From Nitrospirota bacterium (lineage in GTDB: Bacteria > Nitrospirota > Nitrospiria > SBBL01 > JAADHI01), in NCBI GenBank assembly GCA_029261155.1, contig JAJDBW010000080.1, forward strand, positions 1-34,824: DNA of 34,824 nucleotides. The letters are read 5' to 3'. Below the pieces are notes generated by a model. The model had not been told where the DNA came from and made no database searches. It was given only the letters and a program-made list of their open reading frames with translations. Position numbers and translations under genes: made by a program. This document shows, piece after piece, positions 24,480 to 32,739 of this stretch; the first letter of the stretch is position 1, and every line of letters begins with the position of its first letter.

Positions 24480-25088
24480 TCAAACATTCAGGCGGATGAG
24501 GCCGACGACCTTGCCGATGATCTGCAAGGTGCCGTTTCTTCCCGTCATCACAATGGGGAAGAAGGCCGGGTTTTCGGGCTGCAGGACGACTTGTCCGCGC
24601 TTTTTAATCAGGCGCTTTACCGTGGCTTCGCCTTCGACCATGGCGACGACGATTTCGCCCGACTCGGCATCGGGTTGGGGCTTCACCAGCACGAGGTCGC
24701 CGTCGAGGATACCCGCATCGATCATGCTTTCGCCTTTGACCTTCAGCAGGAAGGCGTCGTCACATCGGGCGATGGAGGGATCAACCATCAGGTTACCCAA
24801 GCGGTTTTCTTCCGCCAACATCGGCTGCCCCGCGGCCACCTTGCCGAGTATGGGTAGAGGCCGGCTGTATTTTTGCCCCACCACCTCCAGGGCCCGCGCC
24901 CCGCGCCCTTTGCGGATGTAGCCCTTTTTCTCCAGCGCGATCAGGTGTTTCTCCGCCCCTCGTGTTCCAACCATCTGAAAGTGCGCGGCGATCTCCCTCA
25001 GCGAAGGGGGATAGCCCTGCGCCTCAATCCTTTGTCGAATCATCTCCAACACCGCCTTTTGTTTTGTTGTTAAAGTGTAGGTAGTCAT
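24480..25088 (-). CDS. lexA: LexA repressor
   Basis: 202 residues, cytosolic. The winged-helix DNA-binding domain is at 1-65 (LTTKQKAVLEMIRQRI, PPSLREIAAHF). The self-cleavage site is Ala86-Gly87 (VAAGQP), and the catalytic dyad is Ser121 (KGESMIDAGI) and Lys158 (EATVKRL), so RecA-stimulated autocleavage should work. It represses SOS genes until DNA damage. It leads the cassette with the RecA-like protein, the small helical protein and the B-family polymerase. A perfect palindrome covers its own start codon, indicating autorepression. The recognition helix region (SLREIAAHFQMVGTRGAEKHL) differs from E. coli LexA, in line with a different operator. Confidence 0.96.
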   Translation of the reverse strand: MTTYTLTTKQKAVLEMIRQRIEAQGYPPSLREIAAHFQMVGTRGAEKHLIALEKKGYIRKGRGARALEVVGQKYSRPLPILGKVAAGQPMLAEENRLGNLMVDPSIARCDDAFLLKVKGESMIDAGILDGDLVLVKPQPDAESGEIVVAMVEGEATVKRLIKKRGQVVLQPENPAFFPIVMTGRNGTLQIIGKVVGLIRLNV

Positions 25089-25097
25089 ATGACTACC
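25080..25097 (-). promoter_or_regulatory. Putative LexA operator overlapping the lexA start codon
   Basis: GGTAGTCATATGACTACC is an 18-bp perfect palindrome beginning directly after the -10 box. The central ATG is the lexA start codon. It contains TAG-N8-CTA, and is not the CTGT-N8-ACAG, GAAC-N4-GTTC or GTTC-N7-GTTC box of well-studied bacteria. Repressor bound here would block both polymerase and initiation. Confidence 0.7.
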
Positions 25098-25126
25098 AAT
25101 ATAGGAAATAGAGATCGCTTTGTCAA
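25098..25126 (-). promoter_or_regulatory. lexA: Promoter of lexA and the SOS cassette
   Basis: On the minus strand TTGACA (25126-25121), 17 bases, TATATT (25103-25098). The expected transcription start falls within about three bases of the lexA ATG, and there is no ribosome binding site, so the mRNA is probably leaderless. Confidence 0.8.
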
Positions 25127-25190
25127 GGGGGAAGGCAGTAAAGATGATAAGAACACGGTTTGTAAGGATAACAATAAGACTCTTGGTTGG

Positions 25191-26093
25191 TTACAACGCT
25201 GCAACGTGAGTAAAGAAGTTGTTGCAGGTATTACCGTTTAGTGCAGAAGAGGAAAAACCCAAAGGCTGCAGTCTCGCATCGAGGTTTTTAATCTCGATTG
25301 GACCCATACCAGCCGTAGTGGCGATAATGCTACGACCTTTAGTGTTCTCAGGAATGAAGAAGCGAAGGCGACGAATATTGTCAGGATGAAATCCAAAACC
25401 CAGGAAGAAGATCCTTTCGGCACTACTGAGTAGTTCATGCGCTTGTTTGAACTCAGGGCTACAGAAGCCGTCTTCGCGATCCGAAACCTCGTGGATAATC
25501 TGAATTTGCTTTGAGATTTCTAGGATTTCATCTGTCTTGAAACCTGACTGATAGGGTATTTCAGGGTACGGGCCTAAAGAACCATGAACGTGAATGATTG
25601 GAATATTAGAAAGAGTGGTACTCGCTTCGTCCGAACTCATTTCAAAACGAGCCTTTAGGGCCTCATGAAGGTAGACCTTGAGTGAGCGGTCGTAGTTAAA
25701 GGTGATGATACTTAGTCGGCTTTCCGCAAAGGCTGGCGCGCCGTCGCCTCCGAGCAGAGAGTTGAAGAGATATCGATACCATCCAGAATTGTGCGGAGGG
25801 AAGAGTCGGTTAATGTCTTCATGACGTTTCATTTCTCGCGCGATTAGATATTTTCCAAGATCTGACTGCGCAGGGACAGTTTCTAGAAAAGCATCTATGG
25901 AGGAATGACCTGCCCGACTTAGGCGAGTGAGGAAGTGATCGACTTCATCGTTTGACCAGCTTACTGACGGGTTCTTTTGACAAGCTAAATCACGTTGACG
26001 ACAGAGATCATCAATGAGGCTGCCGCCCAACGGATAATCAACATGCACACTCGCACCTGCGCCGAGCACCAATACTGTAGGAGTAGTGATCAT
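25191..26093 (-). CDS. SIR2-like domain protein
   Basis: 300 residues from ATG 26093; a GTG at 26117 adds eight residues and is equally possible. The NAD-binding features of the SIR2 superfamily are visible: VLVLGAGAS (7-15) followed by YPLGGSLI, ITFNYD (130-135), HVHGSLG (168-174, with the likely catalytic His170) and FFLGFGFHPDN (229-239). This belongs to the SIR2_2-like group rather than to the classical zinc-containing deacetylases, as no zinc Cys pairs are seen. Related domains in antiphage systems degrade NAD. Here it has no fused sensor and no obvious partner gene, so it may be a lone defence effector or a housekeeping NAD enzyme. It lies 102 bases upstream of lexA on the same strand. 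Confidence 0.75.
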   Translation of the reverse strand: MITTPTVLVLGAGASVHVDYPLGGSLIDDLCRQRDLACQKNPSVSWSNDEVDHFLTRLSRAGHSSIDAFLETVPAQSDLGKYLIAREMKRHEDINRLFPPHNSGWYRYLFNSLLGGDGAPAFAESRLSIITFNYDRSLKVYLHEALKARFEMSSDEASTTLSNIPIIHVHGSLGPYPEIPYQSGFKTDEILEISKQIQIIHEVSDREDGFCSPEFKQAHELLSSAERIFFLGFGFHPDNIRRLRFFIPENTKGRSIIATTAGMGPIEIKNLDARLQPLGFSSSALNGNTCNNFFTHVAAL

Positions 26094-26221
26094 ACAAAAC
26101 CCGGCTTCGTACGCCACATAACAAAGTGACGTCTCGTTTCAAAGAAAAACATAAAATTAACGTTCAGGCCCTGAAGCAAGTCTTCAGACTCCTCTCTCCC
26201 CAGAACACCAAACTCCTAACC

Positions 26222-28003
26222 CTATGAGCCTTGATCCAAGACCTCTTGAATTATTCTTTCGATGTCTTTGGGGGTGTAGGGTTTTAAGAGTAAGGAAAAA
26301 GGCTGAAGGTCTTTGCGGTCTTCGGGTTGACCGGGGATGTCGTGACCCGTGGAGACGATGGCCTTTAATGTAGGATCGAGCGCACGGAGATGCCGCAGTA
26401 CCTCCCAACCCGATTCGCCAGGCATAGAGAGATCGAGGATTACGAGCTCGATCTGCTCACGTTCTTTTTTAAAAATATCCAGTGCCTGCGTTCCGCCTTC
26501 AGCCATTAATACCGTGTGCCCGAGTTTGTCTACAGCCGATCTGCTGAAAGACCGGACATACTCGTCGTCGTCCACAATCATGATCGTCGCCGTTTTACCC
26601 GCCTTGGAAGGCGCACTTTTCTTTGTGTCTTTTTTGAAGATAGGGTTTTTAGTGCGAGGGAGATAGACCTCGAAGGTCGATCCTTCTCCTCGAGCTGTTT
26701 TCAGGCCGATCCAGCCGCTGTGTCTTTTAACGATTCCATAACTGGAGGATAAACCCAGGCCGGTCCCTTGGCCCGTAGCCTTGGTTGTGAAAAAGGGTTC
26801 GAAGAGATGAGGAAGAACGTCCGGCTCGATGCCCGGACCGTTATCGCTGACGGACAGACGAACATAATCGCCGGCTTTTGCATTGGCAAGGGCATCCTTG
26901 GCGGTTTCGTCCAAGTGTGTATTTTCCATCATGATCCGTATTAAAGGTCGAAAACCAGAATTTTCGGTTATGAGGTTTTTCAATGCGTCCCGCGCGTTTA
27001 GGCACAGATTAATAATGACTTGTTGAATTTGATCCGAATCCACGAGGACAGCCCCTAAGTCGTCAGTGGATTGAACCTCGATCTTGATTTCGCGATCGAG
27101 CGTTTGATGGAGTAGGTGGACGACCTCGCCGGTGAGGTCCGACAAGGAATGGGATTGAAGATTGATGGGGTTCTTTCGGCTAAAGGACAGTAGCTCTTGT
27201 GTCAATTTGGCCGCACGCTTAGCGGCTTTTTCTACAATATCGAGGGAAGCCTGGACTTCCGTTTGTTGCAAGGTCTGCATCTTAATGATGTCGACATAGC
27301 CAATAATCGGTGTGAGGAGATTGTTGAATTCGTGGGCGACGCCGCCGGCAAGTTGTCCGATGGTTTCGATCTTTTGTGTTTGGATGAGTTGCTTCTCCAA
27401 GTGTTTCCGCTCGGTGATGTCGCGGATAATCGCCAATCCTCCGACCACTTGTTCTCCTTCTCCATATAAAGGAGAGTAGTGGCCCGAAAAATAACCCTCT
27501 TTCCCTGTTGCAGGCACTTTATAGGGGCGATCTTCGGAAATAACAGGTTTCCCTTCCAGGGCCGCAAAGAAAAAAGCATCCTCTCCGGTCTCTTTCAAAA
27601 AAGGAAAAACATCGAAGGCACGGTGACCGAGGACTTTTTCTTTGCTGACACCGGAGATTTCTTCCATCCCCTTATTCCAGATGGTATAACGGCATTCGCA
27701 GTCAAAGGCCAGGATGCCATCGACGCTGCTGTTGATGATTTTTTCGGCAAGGTCCTTCTTTTTCCGGCCCGCAAACTCAATTTGCCTACGCTGTACGATG
27801 TGATATCTGAAACGGATCACCGCAGTCAGTAGGCCGATAAAGACCAAACGCTCAAAGGCTTCCCGATCTCTTGGCTTGAACAACTGTAAATAAAAGGTCT
27901 GTTCCTGGAATAAAAAGGCGGCAATTGCAGAATCGACGATCCAATAGAGGAGTGAGAATCCCGTACTGAGGGTGAGCCAGTGATTCCAAAGCTTCTTTGC
28001 CAT
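26222..28003 (-). CDS. Hybrid sensor histidine kinase (2 TM, PAS, HisKA, HATPase, receiver)
   Basis: 593 residues, inner membrane. Two hydrophobic segments lie at about 13-33 and 52-66 with only a short loop between them, so little is exposed to the periplasm. A PAS domain (about 85-200, ending IIRDITERK) is followed by HisKA with phospho-acceptor His224 (AGGVAHEFNNLL), then HATPase with the N box INLCLNARDAL, G1 SDNGPGIE, F box LFEPFFTTK and G2 GTGLGLSSSYGIV. A C-terminal receiver (about 468-590) has IMIVDDDE and phosphoacceptor Asp in LVILDLSMPG. The sensed signal is probably cytosolic via PAS. No response regulator with an output domain is adjacent; the NtrC-like protein at 10631 is a possible partner only by elimination. 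Confidence 0.92.
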   Translation of the reverse strand: MAKKLWNHWLTLSTGFSLLYWIVDSAIAAFLFQEQTFYLQLFKPRDREAFERLVFIGLLTAVIRFRYHIVQRRQIEFAGRKKKDLAEKIINSSVDGILAFDCECRYTIWNKGMEEISGVSKEKVLGHRAFDVFPFLKETGEDAFFFAALEGKPVISEDRPYKVPATGKEGYFSGHYSPLYGEGEQVVGGLAIIRDITERKHLEKQLIQTQKIETIGQLAGGVAHEFNNLLTPIIGYVDIIKMQTLQQTEVQASLDIVEKAAKRAAKLTQELLSFSRKNPINLQSHSLSDLTGEVVHLLHQTLDREIKIEVQSTDDLGAVLVDSDQIQQVIINLCLNARDALKNLITENSGFRPLIRIMMENTHLDETAKDALANAKAGDYVRLSVSDNGPGIEPDVLPHLFEPFFTTKATGQGTGLGLSSSYGIVKRHSGWIGLKTARGEGSTFEVYLPRTKNPIFKKDTKKSAPSKAGKTATIMIVDDDEYVRSFSRSAVDKLGHTVLMAEGGTQALDIFKKEREQIELVILDLSMPGESGWEVLRHLRALDPTLKAIVSTGHDIPGQPEDRKDLQPFSLLLKPYTPKDIERIIQEVLDQGS

Positions 28004-28328
28004 CTCTTCCCTTTCCTATGGCTCAGGACAACAAAATCATCTCATCTCCATTCGCGGTAAGATCTCTTAGATGGTTATCCCATAGAAACATCGCGAGTAT
28101 ATCGAAACGGTCTGGGAGAGGCAAACAGGCATTTATGACCGATCGGGTTGGTGTGAACCGCACAAGGGCAACTTAAGTGGCAAGTAGGATCGTTCAGTTT
28201 CTGCTAAGGTTATGGTCTTTTAGCTATTGAAGCGAGTGAGCACGATTTATGCGAGCCGGGGTCGAACTAGAAGAATGGACGCTCTCTCCTTATTGACCTA
28301 TCCATACCCAGACAATTAGAATACGCAG
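28004..28328. other. Intergenic region between the histidine kinase and dinB
   Basis: 325 bases between divergent genes. The only signal I can support is the dinB promoter at 28293-28322. No copy of the lexA palindrome is present here, and no ORF or RNA is convincing. Confidence 0.5.
28293..28322 (+). promoter_or_regulatory. dinB: Candidate dinB promoter
   Basis: TTGACC (28293-28298), 18 bases, TAGAAT (28317-28322). The ATG lies six bases after the -10 box, so the transcript would begin at the start codon itself. Confidence 0.55.
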
Positions 28329-29489
28329 ATGATTCTCCACATTGATATGGATGCTTTTTATGCCTCGGTCGAAGAGCGCGAGCAGCCTGCGCTTCGGGGT
28401 AAGGCCGTGATCGTCGGCGGCAGTCCGAAGGGGCGCGGGGTGGTGGCGGCGGCGAATTACAAGGCCCGTGCCTTTGGCGTTCACAGCGCCATGCCTGCTT
28501 CAAAGGCATTGCGGCTCTGTCCTCAGGCCGTCTTTCTTTCGCCTCGAATTCAGTACTATGCCGAGGTTTCCGAACAGATCCAAGCGATCTTTCAAAGCTA
28601 TACGCCGCTGGTAGAGCCCTTGTCTTTAGATGAGGCCTTTCTCGATGTGCAGGGCAGTGAAGCGTGTTTCGGAAGTGCTCAAAAAATCGGAAAAGAAATA
28701 AAAGCCCGTATTCTCAGAGAGCTTCGCCTCTGCGCCTCGGTGGGGATTGCACCCAATAAATTTCTTGCCAAGGTCGCCAGCGATGTGGGCAAACCCGATG
28801 GCTTTGTCGTGGTTCAGCAGGATCAGATTCAATCTTTTCTCGACCCGCTCCCTGTGGGTCGCCTTTGGGGTGTGGGGAAAGCCAGCGATCATGTGCTCGC
28901 GCAGCTTGGCATCCGAACTATTGCGCAGCTACGCCGCCAACCGCCTGCACTCCTTCAACAGCTATTTGGAAAGTGGGGGAGGCATCTTTTAGAACTGGCT
29001 CAGGGGCAGGACGATCGTCCGGTTATTCCGGATCGTGAGGCCAAGTCCATTTCTCACGAAACGACCTTTGAAAGTGACCTTCAGGATAAGGCTCTGCTGC
29101 GATCCTATATGGTGATGCTTTGCGAGCAGGTGGCCCGCCGCTTACGGCGACACAAGCTGAGCGCCCGTACCGTGGAGATTAAGATCCGTTTCGCCGATTT
29201 TAAAACCATTACACGCGCACAGACCTTGGCGCAAGGCACGCACGCGACGCAAGATCTCGTAAAGGTCGCTGTTGCGCTGATGCAAAATCACCTCCCTAAA
29301 AAACACCGCGGCCTGCGCTTGTTGGGCATGGGGACAAGTCATTTTAATACCGGAACACCGACCCAGGGGGAATTGTTTGTCGATGAAGCGGCCCTAAAGA
29401 AACAGCGTCTTGATGCAGCCGCCGACCGGATCCAAGACAAATACGGCACCGCCGCCCTTAAGCGAGGCAGCCGCCTCTCGATTTCCTAA
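28329..29489 (+). CDS. dinB: DNA polymerase IV (Y family)
   Basis: 386 residues, cytosolic translesion polymerase. The catalytic acids are Asp6 and Asp8 (HIDMDAFYASVE) and Asp101-Glu102 (SLDEAFLD). The helix-hairpin-helix thumb (PVGRLWGVGKASDHVLAQLGI) and the little-finger domain follow, and the length is normal. Near the C-terminus QGELF may be the sliding-clamp binding motif. It lacks a ribosome binding site before the ATG, in line with a leaderless message. A short hairpin with a T-rich tail follows. It does not carry the lexA palindrome, so SOS control, if any, uses another site. Confidence 0.95.
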   Translation: MILHIDMDAFYASVEEREQPALRGKAVIVGGSPKGRGVVAAANYKARAFGVHSAMPASKALRLCPQAVFLSPRIQYYAEVSEQIQAIFQSYTPLVEPLSLDEAFLDVQGSEACFGSAQKIGKEIKARILRELRLCASVGIAPNKFLAKVASDVGKPDGFVVVQQDQIQSFLDPLPVGRLWGVGKASDHVLAQLGIRTIAQLRRQPPALLQQLFGKWGRHLLELAQGQDDRPVIPDREAKSISHETTFESDLQDKALLRSYMVMLCEQVARRLRRHKLSARTVEIKIRFADFKTITRAQTLAQGTHATQDLVKVAVALMQNHLPKKHRGLRLLGMGTSHFNTGTPTQGELFVDEAALKKQRLDAAADRIQDKYGTAALKRGSRLSIS

Positions 29490-29601
29490 TCCATTTCAAT
29501 AAACTATTCTGATGGAAGTGATGCACCGATGACGTTACAGAAGGTGGAATCCTCGGTCAGGAAGTCGATGTCCTGTCGATGGCAAGGCAGGGGATAACGG
29601 T

Positions 29602-29625
29602 GCGGTTAGAACCGCTTTATTCTTT
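29602..29625 (+). terminator. Possible terminator of dinB
   Basis: GCGGT (29602-29606), loop TAGA, ACCGC (29611-29615), then TTTATTCTTT. The stem is short, and it overlaps the end of the convergent lipoprotein gene. Confidence 0.45.
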
Positions 29626-30996
29626 GGAAAAAAAGATTTCGAGGTTGCCGAGGCCTGCGTCTTCCCAGGCGAAGTAGAAGGCGTTTTCGGTTGCAGAAAT
29701 CGCGGGTGCGGAGATAGATCCACCGGTGTTCGTGAGCTTTTTCTTTTCGGAAAAAGTCGCCCCACCGTCGCTTGATTTTCGGAACAAGATACCACTGAGT
29801 TCTGGTGCATTGTCTTCCCAAACGATGTAGACCTGATCTCCTGAGACGGAGACCATTCCATTATTGGCTCGGCAGGCACTTGCCGAAATGTTGATAGGGT
29901 CGCCGCTCGGGACTGTGGCAAAGCCATCTGTTGATTGGCTCAGAAAAATATCGGAGCCGGGCTGGCAGCCCGTTGCAGTGGGCGGGGTGCCTTCCCAAAC
30001 GAGATAAGTGGCGCCGAGGCTCGCAGCGAGTGTCGGGCTTCCAGAGCCTTTCACCGGGTTGGAGAGCACGCGTTCGATGCTGCCGAGAGGGGGGTTGAAA
30101 ACACTGCCGCTGAAACTTCTGAAGAAAATTTTCGCATCGCCTTGGTCCTTGTTCGGTGGAATAAAATCGGACCATGCAACAAAGAACGTTCCCCCAGCTG
30201 ACGCCAATGTTGGATTTAGCGAAATCGTTGGGATTTGTTTTGAGATGATTTGTGGGGTCGATGAAATGAGGGTGAAGCTCTGGCCGCGGTCTGCAGATCC
30301 GAGTAGCAGGATGTTGGAATTCACGAACCTAAAATCTTTGCCCGTATCTTCATCCTGAGTAATGTCGGCAAGCACATATTGACTGGCTTCGCTCCAGGCC
30401 ACAAGCACTTGATCGCCGTCGGCGGCAATGGTCGGGAATTGCGAGGGACAAACCGGACCAAATTGTGCATTGGTGCCGCCATCATCGCAGATGGGGTCGG
30501 AGAGCGATAGGTTTTGTTTTGCCGACCAGTTGAGGCTGGAAGCATTGTCTTCGGCTTTGCGAAAGAAGATATCGTTTTCGCCTTTTGTTGAAAGAAATTC
30601 TTCCCAGACCACATACACGCTTGTTCCCGAAACGGCGATCTGGCCGTTGGTGGAGGCATCGCCCGTTTCGGAAACGTTTTGTGGCGCCGAAAAAGTTTGG
30701 CCACCATCGTTCGAGCGGACTAGAAAGATGTCTTGAATGCCGTTTGCCGTATCGGTCCAAATGAGATAAACCGTCTGGCCGTTTGCGGCGATGGCCGGTG
30801 AAGATGATGAGGATGTGTTTTGGGTGATATTCGTCGTTCCCGGGGGGATCCCCAGGTCTTTGACCTCTTCATTCGCGAGGCAGCCCGAGAGCATGAAGAG
30901 GGCGGCAACAAAAATGATAAAGGATGAGCGAGAGAAAGGTTTTTCATTGCGGTATTGGAAAACACATCTGACGTTTCGGCGCAAACCCTTACTCAT
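29617..30996 (-). CDS. Sialidase-like (BNR/Asp-box) beta-propeller lipoprotein
   Basis: 459 residues. The N-terminus has a hydrophobic segment and lipobox MLSGC with the lipidated residue Cys39, so the mature protein is anchored in a membrane, probably the outer one. It contains repeated Asp-box motifs (SNDGGQTFS, SADRGQSFT, SSDGGATFS) and repeated phrases such as VYLIWTD, VYVVWEE and VYIVWED, each about 60-70 residues, giving a six- or seven-bladed propeller. No sialidase catalytic residues (arginine triad, Tyr-Glu) are evident, so it is more likely a binding protein than an enzyme. The start codon overlaps the aldehyde dehydrogenase stop (ATGAGTAA), so the two genes are translationally coupled. 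Confidence 0.8.
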   Translation of the reverse strand: MSKGLRRNVRCVFQYRNEKPFSRSSFIIFVAALFMLSGCLANEEVKDLGIPPGTTNITQNTSSSSSPAIAANGQTVYLIWTDTANGIQDIFLVRSNDGGQTFSAPQNVSETGDASTNGQIAVSGTSVYVVWEEFLSTKGENDIFFRKAEDNASSLNWSAKQNLSLSDPICDDGGTNAQFGPVCPSQFPTIAADGDQVLVAWSEASQYVLADITQDEDTGKDFRFVNSNILLLGSADRGQSFTLISSTPQIISKQIPTISLNPTLASAGGTFFVAWSDFIPPNKDQGDAKIFFRSFSGSVFNPPLGSIERVLSNPVKGSGSPTLAASLGATYLVWEGTPPTATGCQPGSDIFLSQSTDGFATVPSGDPINISASACRANNGMVSVSGDQVYIVWEDNAPELSGILFRKSSDGGATFSEKKKLTNTGGSISAPAISATENAFYFAWEDAGLGNLEIFFSKE

Positions 30997-32479
30997 CGAT
31001 TTGCGCTTTTTGAAGACGGCCGCTGTAATCGCGATAGATGATCTTCCATTTTGTATAAAGATCCAAAGCGCCGCCGCGCCCGCCGGCCTCGCGGGGGCCG
31101 AGTCCAGTTTTTTTTGTGCCGCCGAAGGGGAGCTGGATTTCCGCGCCGATGGTCGAGGCGTTAATGTAAACCAACCCGGTATCTAGGTCGCGTTCGGCGG
31201 TGGCGGTGGTGTTGACGTCGTTTGAGTAAATCGCCGAGGACAAACCGAAGGGGATGCCGTTCGCGATGTCGATGGCCTCTTTCAAATCGCGGGCTCGAAT
31301 GATCGACACCACCGGGCCGAAGATTTCTTCTTGTGCAATGCGCATCTTCGGATTAACATCCGTGAAAATCGTCGGTTCGATAAAGGTGCCGTGGACACAG
31401 TCACCTTCTACATAGGAATGGCCGCCCAGGTGTAAAGTCGCCCCTTCTTCTTGGCCGATTTTAAGATAACTGAGTACCTTTTCATGTTGGGCCTTGCTGA
31501 TGATGGGGCCCACATCGATCCCTTTGTTCAAGCCGTTTCCCAATTTTAGTTGTGTTGCCCGTTGGGTGAAGGCTTGGAGAAAGCGGTCGTAGATACCGTT
31601 TTGAACGATCAGGCGGCTGGCGGCCGTGCAACGTTGGCCGGTCGTCCCGAAGGCGCCCCAAAGTGCGCCTTCGACGGCCAATTCCAGGTTCGCATCGTCC
31701 ATAATAATAATGGGGTTCTTCCCGCCGGTTTCCATCATAAAATCTTTATGACTGCTCCCGCAGAGGGCGGCCAGTTTTTCGCCGACTTCGTTGGAGCCGG
31801 TAAAGGAGACGCCGTCAATCTCTTGATGTCGGACAAGAGGTTCTCCGGCCTGCGCTCCAAAACCGTGGACCAGGTTGAGAACGCCCGGGGGGAGACCCGT
31901 TTCGACCAAAATTTCCACAAGGCGTGTTGCGCAGACGGGGGTTTCTTCTGCGGGTTTAAACACAATCGTGTTTCCGGCGACCAGCGCGGGTGCAATTTTC
32001 CACGAGGGGATGGCCGTGGGAAAATTCCAAGGGGTGATGAGCGCGAACACGCCAATCGGCACGCGAAGCGAACGGGCATCTTTGTTCGGGAGCTCCGAAG
32101 GCACGGTTTCGCCGTTGAGACGCCGACCTTCTCCGCCCATGTAGTAGGCCATGTCAATGGCTTCCTGCACGTCGCCTAAGGATTCCGCTAGAACTTTGCC
32201 CATTTCGCGACAAACGAGTTCACCCAATTCGGCTTTCCGCTTAACCAGGATCTCCGCAGCGCGGAACAAGATTTCCCCGCGCTTGGGTGCGGGGGTGTCA
32301 CGCCAAGCAGGAAAGGCCTTTCGCGCCGCTGCGACGGCCTTGTTGACATCTTCTGCGGTCGAATCGGGGACGATCCCCACGACTTCCCTGTGATCGGCCG
32401 GATTCAGGCTTTTAAACGTTTTTCCCTGATCGGCATCGATCCATTTCCCTGCAATGTAGTTTTTAATTGTCTCCGGCAT
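30989..32479 (-). CDS. NAD(P)-dependent aldehyde dehydrogenase
   Basis: 496 residues from ATG 32479, chosen for the AGGAGG seven bases upstream; the frame is also open to a TTG at 32515. The ALDH fold is complete: TPWNFP with Asn152, FTGSNEVG cofactor loop, general base Glu250 (METGGKNP), and nucleophile Cys284 ([10 protein letters not shown]). The sequence type, with [18 protein letters not shown], is like semialdehyde dehydrogenases (alpha-ketoglutaric semialdehyde or related), but the substrate cannot be fixed from sequence. It is coupled to a beta-propeller lipoprotein gene, an unusual partner. Confidence 0.92.
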   Translation of the reverse strand: MPETIKNYIAGKWIDADQGKTFKSLNPADHREVVGIVPDSTAEDVNKAVAAARKAFPAWRDTPAPKRGEILFRAAEILVKRKAELGELVCREMGKVLAESLGDVQEAIDMAYYMGGEGRRLNGETVPSELPNKDARSLRVPIGVFALITPWNFPTAIPSWKIAPALVAGNTIVFKPAEETPVCATRLVEILVETGLPPGVLNLVHGFGAQAGEPLVRHQEIDGVSFTGSNEVGEKLAALCGSSHKDFMMETGGKNPIIIMDDANLELAVEGALWGAFGTTGQRCTAASRLIVQNGIYDRFLQAFTQRATQLKLGNGLNKGIDVGPIISKAQHEKVLSYLKIGQEEGATLHLGGHSYVEGDCVHGTFIEPTIFTDVNPKMRIAQEEIFGPVVSIIRARDLKEAIDIANGIPFGLSSAIYSNDVNTTATAERDLDTGLVYINASTIGAEIQLPFGGTKKTGLGPREAGGRGGALDLYTKWKIIYRDYSGRLQKAQIDE

Positions 32480-32739
32480 GGTCTTGCCTCCTGTTCCTGT
32501 TTCTATTCTAGACAAGCCTTAAATTAAAAACAAGAGAAGGACCCCATTTCACTGGGCTTCTTAAGCGATTCTCGCGCACTTTTCTTTGCATCATGTGCTC
32601 AGTCGGCCAAAGTAGACCGGTTCAAATAAACAGAGGGATTGTCCGCCTCCCACGCGGCATCGGCAAAGGGCAGAACCCAAAGCCTGGGTTTGCATTCGAA
32701 GAAGCGATTTCATATGATGTCGCCAAAGAAGGAGGAAGA

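Noticed and set aside
32593-32739. 49-residue N-terminal extension of RadA
   Set aside because: RadA proteins begin directly before the zinc finger; ATG 32740 has a strong ribosome binding site, and the extension has none.
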